A stretch of DNA of 64,000 bases, taken from positions 1,288,529 to 1,352,528 of the forward strand of contig OZ023217.1 of assembly GCA_963995525.1 (NCBI GenBank), in the 5' to 3' direction. Shown here piece by piece: positions 56,846 to 64,000 of the stretch (positions are counted from its first letter, which is position 1; each line of letters begins with the position of its first letter). Position numbers and translations under genes: made by a program. The DNA comes from Escarpia spicata (lineage: Eukaryota > Annelida > Polychaeta > Sabellida > Siboglinidae). A model generated the notes under the pieces. That model saw only the letters and a program-made list of their open reading frames with translations. It ran no database searches and was not told where the DNA came from.

Positions 56846-58435
56846 CGCCAGTGCAATGTATGCTTTCTACGTGTGACGAACTGTTCGAACGAGAGGCATA
56901 CTAGGGATGGATCACTGTTTTCATTCTGGCTTCGCAGCGAACGTGAGACGTCAAACTAAAATTACCATAACATCATCATGCGAAATTGTGTAATTAAGAA
57001 AACATTGGAGTTGCAATCTGAGATCGGTCATTCAAATATCAATGTCCAGTGATTCAACATGCCGCATACACTAGATGTCACTTGTCTCAACACCATATAA
57101 ACTTTCTTCACATAGTATATGCAATTTTAAGATAAAACAGCGGAAAAGACAAATTGTATATCCGCGCGCCATACGTATATTATTCTGCCTGCCGGTCTCT
57201 GGTAATTTGGCAACAAAGAATAATAACATTATTGGTAGAATAACATATGAAATGCCAAAGTGACACGTGTGGTAGCAAGTATGATCAATGTCAGTGTAGT
57301 TCATGTTATCTATACACTTTCTAAGAACAGTTAAAATGGTAGTTTTATTCAGAATGAAACTTTGAGATGGATGATATCAGGAGAGTAACACGGTTTGTCT
57401 GGATTCTAGTCTGTAACCCACCGATAACAGTTGGCGTAAAAGAATGGCTTCGTTATCCAGCAACATTCATTGCATATTCCCTATAACATGTTCGCAAACG
57501 TTTTCTATTACCATTTACGGCCGGGTAATGACTTCCCGAGAAAGAAGGGCATGTGTCGCAGCGTCAAAACACTGAACACGGCAACCATTACATTGGGAAA
57601 ATGTTTCGCTGCATCATAGTATTTTGATACACACACTTTATAAGCCCTACTTAGACTAATGATGTATGCATTGTGTTTTATGACTGTATCAGTTGTATTA
57701 ATGTAGAAAGGAATAATGTATTGTTATTAAGTATATACAGAAGTTCTCGATTTTCATCTTGCTACATTGTTTCAGGTATGTTCAGCTGCATTATGAATTA
57801 TATTGAGGACTGAAATGAGTGTGTGTGTGTGTGCGTGTGTGTGTGTGTGTGCGTGTGTGTGTGTGTGCGTGTGCGTGTGGGTGGTTGCGTGTGTGTATTG
57901 TATATTATAAACCATACGTATAATTATAAACCATACTTATATACATATACGCATGGAAATTATGTGGATACACCATTGTAACTATATACTCTGATATGAT
58001 ACAACATTGGCGTTATTCTATGTTCAAAATAAATAAGTATGATACACTGATCCAGGGTAATGCTATCTGACTATAATCAAACTTGTATGTGGTATATATA
58101 TTATATATAGTTTGGCGGAGAAGAATCAATTTGCACATAAACCCCGTCATAAACCACAGGCAATGCGTTGACATTCATATGTTTTAACGTATACGCCTGA
58201 CGTATGTTAATATCAGTCATGCGTGAGGAATGAAGTCTAGTTACGTATCACACGTTTATTGTAATAAACATTACATATTCAACTCGTTGCTATATTTTAT
58301 ATGTAAACTAATTATTCTGACTCAAGGAACGACAACACAAGTCTTCCCGACGGTTAGCGTGCCTTGAGTCACGCCATATACTCCCACTGATTTGTGTATG
58401 ATTGGATTTGACATATTCAGCCTTGCCAATTTAAG
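56846..58435 (+). other. 3' flank / possible 3' UTR of gene B
   Basis: Matches 37395-38965. It has a GT/GC microsatellite at 57813-57890 and shared AATAAA at 58028-58033. It carries about 45 bp (near 57283-57335) not seen in A. No gene. Confidence 0.4.
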
Positions 58436-58441
58436 AACGGA
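58436..58441. other. Empty site for the foldback element
   Basis: Single AACGGA in TTAAGAACGGATCTTACG, matching the duplicated AACGGA around 38972-44479. Confidence 0.9.
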
Positions 58442-58979
58442 TCTTACGAATTTTTTTATTGGAGTCTGCTGTCTTAGGGTCAATTTTTTAGACGTAATGT
58501 TCATGTTTGGAAGAAATCACAACATTGGGCACAGATGACCTTTGATATGTACTAATCAAATCCTGATATAGGACAAACATTTTGGGATTCGTTAACACCT
58601 CCTAATTAGCATGAATCCAAAATGGCCGGCGCCGATACAGGCTAATATCCGATACCCGATATCTTAGCTAAAATATGCCGATTCCGATTAGTTTTGGAAA
58701 AGTTTTGGGTATGTCTGATCGACGGAAGAGGTTTTCATCATCATCCAAGTTCAAGATCATGAATTGTTTGTGTAAAATAGCTATCATTTTGCCAATACAA
58801 TCGACATTGGAGGTATTCATATTGTGCTAGATTATTGCATGCTAATTCAGATAATATTTTGCCAATATAAATACTTCATTTTGTTTCCATGATTTCAAGT
58901 TCCAATCCAGAAGGTCAAGGTGATGACCTCTAAGTGCCGCATAATCCGTACATTGTAATAAAGTTCAAACCGATCATGA

Positions 58980-58989
58980 CTGAATAATG
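58980..58989. other. Empty site for the LINE
   Basis: Single CTGAATAATG continuing directly into ATTGTTAAGTC, which in unit A follows the LINE's right end. Confidence 0.9.
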
Positions 58990-59163
58990 ATTGTTAAGTC
59001 TATCAACATAAACATTCAATGGCAAACATGTTTACATCAACCACAAGTTCATTAAAGTACAACCCGAAATGACGTAACATAGTATCAGGAACTATCTATG
59101 TTTAATAGAGGAAGTCAATCATGCGTGTGGATAGATCAATAATATTTAAGGCGTGCAACAGCA

Positions 59164-59570
59164 CTAGATACTGCATGACTCAATTAAGTACAGTAGCACT
59201 TGTTCGACCACGAGAGATTGCCCCCACACGTATCCAGCTTGATAGGTCGCTCTCTTGACGAACTCTATCAGGACTGCCTTGGTTGGTGGCAGGTACTCAA
59301 ACGTGCGAGATGACTGAACGACTATCTGCTGGAAGGTTTGGTTGACTTCCTTCAGAGGGCAGGACACAGAGTACATTGAGACGACAAAACTCACAATAAC
59401 ATTAATATCCTCTGAAGACAGCGTGAGAGACCTTTCCACCAGGTGGCATAATGCGGTTGTGAGCTCTGGCCTTGTGCTCCACTTTCCATACGCTGATTAT
59501 GTCCCCGTGTCGGAAAAAACGGATGTGTTGTTAGACCCTGTCATGGCATGGACTGGGGGAGACATGGTGC
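59164..59570 (-). pseudogene. Decayed uncharacterised protein family copy (unit B)
   Basis: Duplicate of the pseudogene at 50329-50735, with the same TAA (59497-59499), the same HAMTGSNNT substitution and the same LPPTKAVL...YVWGQSL end. Only a few residues differ (for example SIYS versus SMYS). Confidence 0.65.
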
Positions 59571-59672
59571 TTCAGATGTCGTGCATGGAAAATGTATCTG
59601 AACTTCTTGCTCATTCCAAACGACAGGCACGATTTCTCACTAATGGCTCAGAGTATCCACGTTGTCGAGACT

Positions 59673-59800
59673 GACGATTCATGGGAACTATGTGTTATTG
59701 AATATTTGTTTTGGACCACCATTAAAGACAACTATTTTGAAAACCATTACACGTGTACATGAAGATTGCACACACATGTAAAGGAGAGTACTGGGGAGAT
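59673..59800. repeat. About 125 bp segment duplicated within unit B
   Basis: ACGATTCATGGGAACTATGT through CACACACATGTAAAGGAGAG recurs at 60625-60750, so the satellite has been split or copied together with its flank. Confidence 0.85.
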
Positions 59801-60624
59801 GCAAGATCTAATCCTCCACTCTACCTTACATCTGACAGTGCAATATCTAATCCCCCACTCTACCCTAACATCTGACAGTGCAATATATAATCCTCCACTC
59901 TACCCTAACATCTGACAGTGCAAGATCTAATCCTCCACTCTACCCTAACATCTGACAGTGCAAGATCTAATCCTCCACTCTACCCTAACATCTGACAGTG
60001 CAAGATTTAATCCTCTACTCTACCCTATCATCTGACAGTGCAAGATCTAATCCTCCACTCTACCCTAACATCTGACAGTGTAATATATAATCCTCCACTC
60101 TACCCTAACACCTGACAGTGCAATATTTAATCCTCCACTCTACCCTAACATCTGACAGTGCAATATTTAATCCTCTACTCTATTCTAACATCTGACAGTG
60201 CAAGATCTAATCCTCTACTCTATTCTAACATCTGACAGTGCAAGATATAATCCTCCACTCTACTCTAACATCTGACAGTGCAAGATCTAATCCTCCACTC
60301 TACTCTAACATTTGACAGTGCAAGATCTAATCCTCCACTCTACTCTAACATCTGACAGTGCAATATCTAATCCTCCATTCTATTCTAACATCTGACAGTG
60401 CAAGATCTAATCCTCCACTCTACTCTAACATCTTACTGCATCTAACAGTGCAAGATCTAATCCTCCACTCTACTTTAACATCTGACAGTGTAAGATCTAA
60501 TCCTCCACTCTACTCTAGCATGTGACAGTGCAAGATTTAATCCTCCACTCTACTCTAACATTGCAATATCTAATCCTCCACTCTACTCTAACATCTGATA
60601 GTGCAAGATCTAATCCTCCACTCT
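59801..60624. repeat. 40 bp satellite, about 20 copies (unit B, first block)
   Basis: Same unit and same TACCC-to-TACTC gradient as the array in unit A, including the CATCTAACAGTGC partial duplication at about 60438. Confidence 0.95.
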
Positions 60625-60974
60625 ACGACGATTCATGGGAACTATGTGTTACTGAATATTTGTTTTGGACCACCATTAAAGACAACTATTTTGAAAACCA
60701 TTACACGTGTACACGAAGATTGCACACACATGTAAAGGAGAGTATTGGGAAGCACAAACTGCGATTCTGACAGATATTGTAGCTATACTTTTGGTATTAT
60801 CACAACTGATGTTAAATTTGAAAAAGAAAAAACCCCGATAGAATATGATTCGTTTCTCTCAATGTAATACATTATATATAGGTTGTTGTTACTTGTAATG
60901 ATGTTTGACCTACCTACGATTGCCGTTTTTGTGCTTAAGATAAGCTAATCCCCCGTTTTACCCTAATAACCGAC
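60625..60974. other. Spacer between two satellite blocks
   Basis: First 125 bp duplicate 59673-59800; the rest is unique AT-rich sequence with no gene. Confidence 0.7.
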
Positions 60975-62420
60975 AGTGCAAGATCTAATCCTCCACTCTA
61001 CCTTACATCTGACAGTGGAAGATCTAATCCTCAACTCTACCCTAACATCTGACAGTGTAAGATCTAATCCTCCACTCTACCCTAACATATGGCAGTGTAA
61101 GATATAATCCTCCACTCTACCCTAACATCTGACAGTGTAAGATATAATCCTCCACTCTACCCTAACATCTGACAGTGCAATATTTAATCCTCTACTCTAC
61201 TCTAACATCTGACAGTGCAATATCTAATCCCCCACTCTACCCTAACATCTGACAGTGCAAGATCTAATCCTCCACTCTACCCTAACATCTGACAGTGCAA
61301 GATATAATCCTCCACTCTACTCTAACATTTGACAGTGCAAGATCTAATCCTCCACTCTACTCTAACATGTGACAGTGTAAGATATAATCCTCCACTCTAC
61401 CCTAACATCTGACAGTGCAAGATCTAATCCTCCACTCTACCCTAACATCTGACAGTGCAAGATATAATCCTCCACTCTACTCTAACATTTGACAGTGTAA
61501 GATATAATCCTCTACTCTACTCTAACATTTGACAGTGTAAGATATAATCCTCCACTCTACCCTAACATCTGACAGTGCAAGATTTAATCCTCCACTCTAC
61601 CCTAACATCTGACAGTGTAAGATATAATCCTCCACTCTACCCTAACATCTGACAGTGCAAGATCTAATCCTCCACTCTACCCTAACATCTGACAGTGCAA
61701 GATATAATCCTCCACTCTACTCTAACATTTGACAGTGCAAGATCTAATCCTCCACTGTACTCTAACATGTGACAGTGTAAGATATAATCCTCCACTCTAC
61801 CCTAACATGTGACAGTGCAAGATATAATCCTTCACTCTACTCTAACATTTGACAGTGTAAGATATAATCCTCCACTCTACTCTAACATTTGACAGTGCAA
61901 GATCTAATCCTCCACTCTACCCTAACATCTGACAGTGCAAGATATAATCCTCCACTCTACCCTAACATCTGACAGTGCAATATATAATCCTCCACTCTAC
62001 TCTAACATTTGACAGTGCAATATCTAATCCTCCACTCTACCCTAACATGTGACAGTGTAAGATATAATCCTCCACTCTACCCTAACATCTGACAGTGCAA
62101 GATCTAATCCTCCACTCTACCCTAACATCTGACAGTGCAAGATATAATCCTCCACTCTACTCTAACATGTGACAGTGTAAGATATAATCCTCCACTCTAC
62201 CCTAACATCTGACAGTGCAAGATATAATCCTCTACTCTACTCTAACATTTGACAGTGTAAGATATAATCCTCCACTCTACCCTAACATCTGACAGTGCAA
62301 GATTTAATCCTCCACTCGACCCTAACATGTGACAGTGTAAGATATAATCCTCCACTCTACCCTAACATCTGACAGTGCAAGATTTAATCCTCCACTCTGC
62401 CCTAACATGTGACAGTGCTC
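60975..62420. repeat. 40 bp satellite, about 36 copies (unit B, second block)
   Basis: Same unit, with AGATAT, TTTGACAG and TGTGACAG variants more frequent than in the first block. Runs of several units (for example around 61260-61400 and 61420-61560) repeat as higher-order groups. Confidence 0.9.
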
Positions 62421-62810
62421 TATCTAATCTCCCACCCTACCCTAACATACGAGTTTTAAATCGAATCCCCCACTCTACGCCAACATATGAAAGTACTTGA
62501 TCTAATCCCACATACTACCCTAGCATCTGACATTGCTAGATCTAATACCCCATCCTACCCTAATATACGAAAGTGCTAAATTTAATAACCCACTCTACCC
62601 ATCAACATCAGGCAGTGCTATATCTTATTCCTCACTCTACCCTAATATATAAAAATGCTAGATTTAATCACCCAGTCTACCCACCATCTGACAGTGCTAG
62701 ATTTAATCACCCTGTCTACACCACCATCTGATAGTGCTGGATTTAATCACCGGGTGTACCCCAACATCAGGCTGAGCTAGGTCTAATCCCCCACTCTGCC
62801 AGAACGAGCT
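62421..62810. repeat. Degenerate edge of the 40 bp satellite
   Basis: Recognisable but strongly diverged units (CTAATCCCCCACTCTAC-like) with changing spacing, as expected at the edge of a satellite where copying no longer homogenises units. Confidence 0.75.
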
Positions 62811-63060
62811 GATAAAAGAGTTAGTAAAACTGACGCCAACACTGAGTTAAACGGTCGGTCACTGTATTGATTTTTGGCTTATGTAATGGATATGATGCGT
62901 AACGGAGATTAAATCATACACACAGCAGTCTAACTTTCAATTGTTCAGCAGTATTGTTTAGCAGCAAGAAATCAACTAAGATGCATGAAATGAAAAACGT
63001 ATTTAACAGTCAAGCAAAACATACAGATTTTTCCTTGGGAAAAAGTCTGAAAAGTAAGTT
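62811..63060. other. Unique spacer before unit D
   Basis: No gene recognised. Confidence 0.6.
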
Positions 63061-63372
63061 GTGGAGCGCAGTGGTGCAGTGGCTAGAGCTTCGGTCTCTC
63101 GACCGAGAGAACCTGGGTTCGAATCCTGTACAGCGGTGTCAAACCTTGGACAAGTTCGTTCAGTCTACGATGCTCCAGTTCACTCTAGACAATGGTGGAT
63201 AGTTGTGTACAAATAATCTTCGCGCATTAATTGCAGCTTGGCTGGATGCTTCCTAGAGAAGTCGAGATGGTGTTCGATTGAACAGGTCTGCCAGGGAGTA
63301 AAGTGTAAAGCCCTTTTGAGCAGTACTGAAGACTGGATACTGCGCTATTATACGGAACTTACATTTATTTTT
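63061..63372 (+). mobile_element. Complete tRNA-derived SINE (unit D)
   Basis: The head has a polymerase III box A (TGGTGCAGTGG, 63072-63082) and a perfect box B (GGTTCGAATCC, 63116-63126). The body is GCGGTGTCAAACC...CAATGGTGGATAG, with a 3' part GTAAAGCCCTTTTGAGCAGT...CTGCGCTATTATACGGAAC. The 3' end resembles LINE-derived or conserved-domain SINE tails (GTAAAGCGCTTT...GCGCTATATAA), which is inference. Truncated copies are at 34999, 52025 and 52974. Confidence 0.85.
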
Positions 63373-63880
63373 TGGATTTTTCTTTTAATTTTTTAACCAA
63401 ACCCGGTCAACGTTGACGGAGTCTATGTAAACAATAGTTGTATTTACGACGTATACAATGGTTGTATTTAGAACGTATACAATGGTTGCATTTAGAACGT
63501 ATACAATGGTTGTATTTAGAATGTATAGAATGGTTGTATTTAGAACGTATACATTGGTAGTATTTACAATACAATTGTTTTTTTTAGTGAAAGCCATTAT
63601 TCATCTAAATTATTAACATCAGCTATACTAGCTGTTTACGTTAAGGTTTTCACGTTATATGCGGCTAAAACATAACGATGAGTACCAATATTTCAAAAGG
63701 CCAACACAGTAAAAAAAAGTTACACATACCAAGTGGTTTAATATTTCCCCCAAAGTTATGTTAACATGTCTAAACAAAAAAATTATACGTTTGCATTAAC
63801 TATCGTATTTTTCTTCAACAAAAGTTGCGAGGAAGACAACATAATTAATCATTCAAATGCGTCTGTACCACAACATATGC
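63373..63880 (+). repeat. Start of duplication unit D
   Basis: Matches the sequence after the SINE in unit A (35263-35570) and unit B, including GAAAGCCATTATT and CATAACGATGAGTACCAAT. It has about five copies of a 24 bp repeat at 63440-63570. The gene itself, if present, lies beyond the window. Confidence 0.85.
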
Positions 63881-63881
63881 C

Positions 63882-63944
<63 letters not shown>

Positions 63945-64000
63945 TGTGGTAATGTGTGTGTGTGAGTGTGTGTGTGTGTGTGTGTTTACATGTATATATA
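63881..64000. repeat. TA then GT microsatellite
   Basis: (TA)n of about 60 bp followed by (GT)n. The homologous site in units A and B also has a TA tract. Confidence 0.9.

Larger units (their letters stand above)
52971..62420. repeat. Segmental duplication unit B
   Basis: Second full copy of the unit. It shares gene, flanks, pseudogene and satellite with unit A. It lacks the foldback element and the LINE, and has an hAT-like element and a solo LTR absent from A. Confidence 0.9.

Noticed and set aside
63061..63135. Functional tRNA gene
   Set aside because: Box A and box B are good, but the acceptor stem does not pair and the sequence continues into a repeated SINE body.

Overview
This is repeat-dominated eukaryotic DNA, most likely from a marine invertebrate; I cannot place the phylum. 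The reasons are GT-AG introns, non-LTR retrotransposon remains of two kinds, a tRNA-derived SINE, hAT-like and foldback DNA elements, a solo LTR, many microsatellites, and over a dozen minisatellite arrays with 15 to 67 bp units. There is no sign of bacterial gene organisation. Most long open frames here are artefacts of tandem repeats whose unit is a multiple of 3 bp.

Layout. 1-34 kb holds unique, apparently non-coding sequence cut by minisatellites. The largest array is a 67 bp satellite at 7.0-11.8 kb that begins at the 3' end of a decayed reverse transcriptase gene. Others lie at 27.1-28.3 kb (15 bp unit), 28.7-29.2 kb (36 bp) and 29.4-32.5 kb (28 bp, with higher-order structure). A 5'-truncated LINE on the minus strand lies at 21.3-22.3 kb. 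From about 35 kb to the end, the window is a tandem segmental duplication. Unit A (about 35.0-51.7 kb), a truncated unit C (52.0-52.6 kb), unit B (53.0-62.4 kb) and the start of a further unit D (63.06 kb onward) share the order SINE, upstream region, two-exon gene, long 3' flank, decayed pseudogene, 40 bp satellite; C and D carry only part of it.

The gene in units A and B appears intact and I do not recognise it. Spliced, it encodes a small type I single-pass membrane protein (179 aa in A, 143 aa in B). It has a signal peptide, a short cysteine-free Thr/Trp-rich ectodomain, one membrane helix and a cytoplasmic tail with two PPxY motifs (PPLY and PPSY) and overlapping YxxPhi motifs. A and B differ by an exact 36-codon indel in the ectodomain, while the tail is nearly unchanged. 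Unit C keeps only exon 1.

Comparing A with B dates several insertions to after the duplication, because the other copy keeps the empty site. These are a 5.5 kb foldback element and a 5.1 kb two-ORF LINE in A, and a 1.3 kb hAT-like element and a 256 bp solo LTR in B. The LINE's 3' UTR carries a two-stem RNA hairpin that recurs, with compensatory base changes, in the LINE fragment at 21.3 kb and in a possible third copy at 22.9 kb. The PPxY gene family, the foldback element loaded with CRE-like and octamer motifs, the retroelement-derived satellite and this covarying hairpin are the most notable contents.
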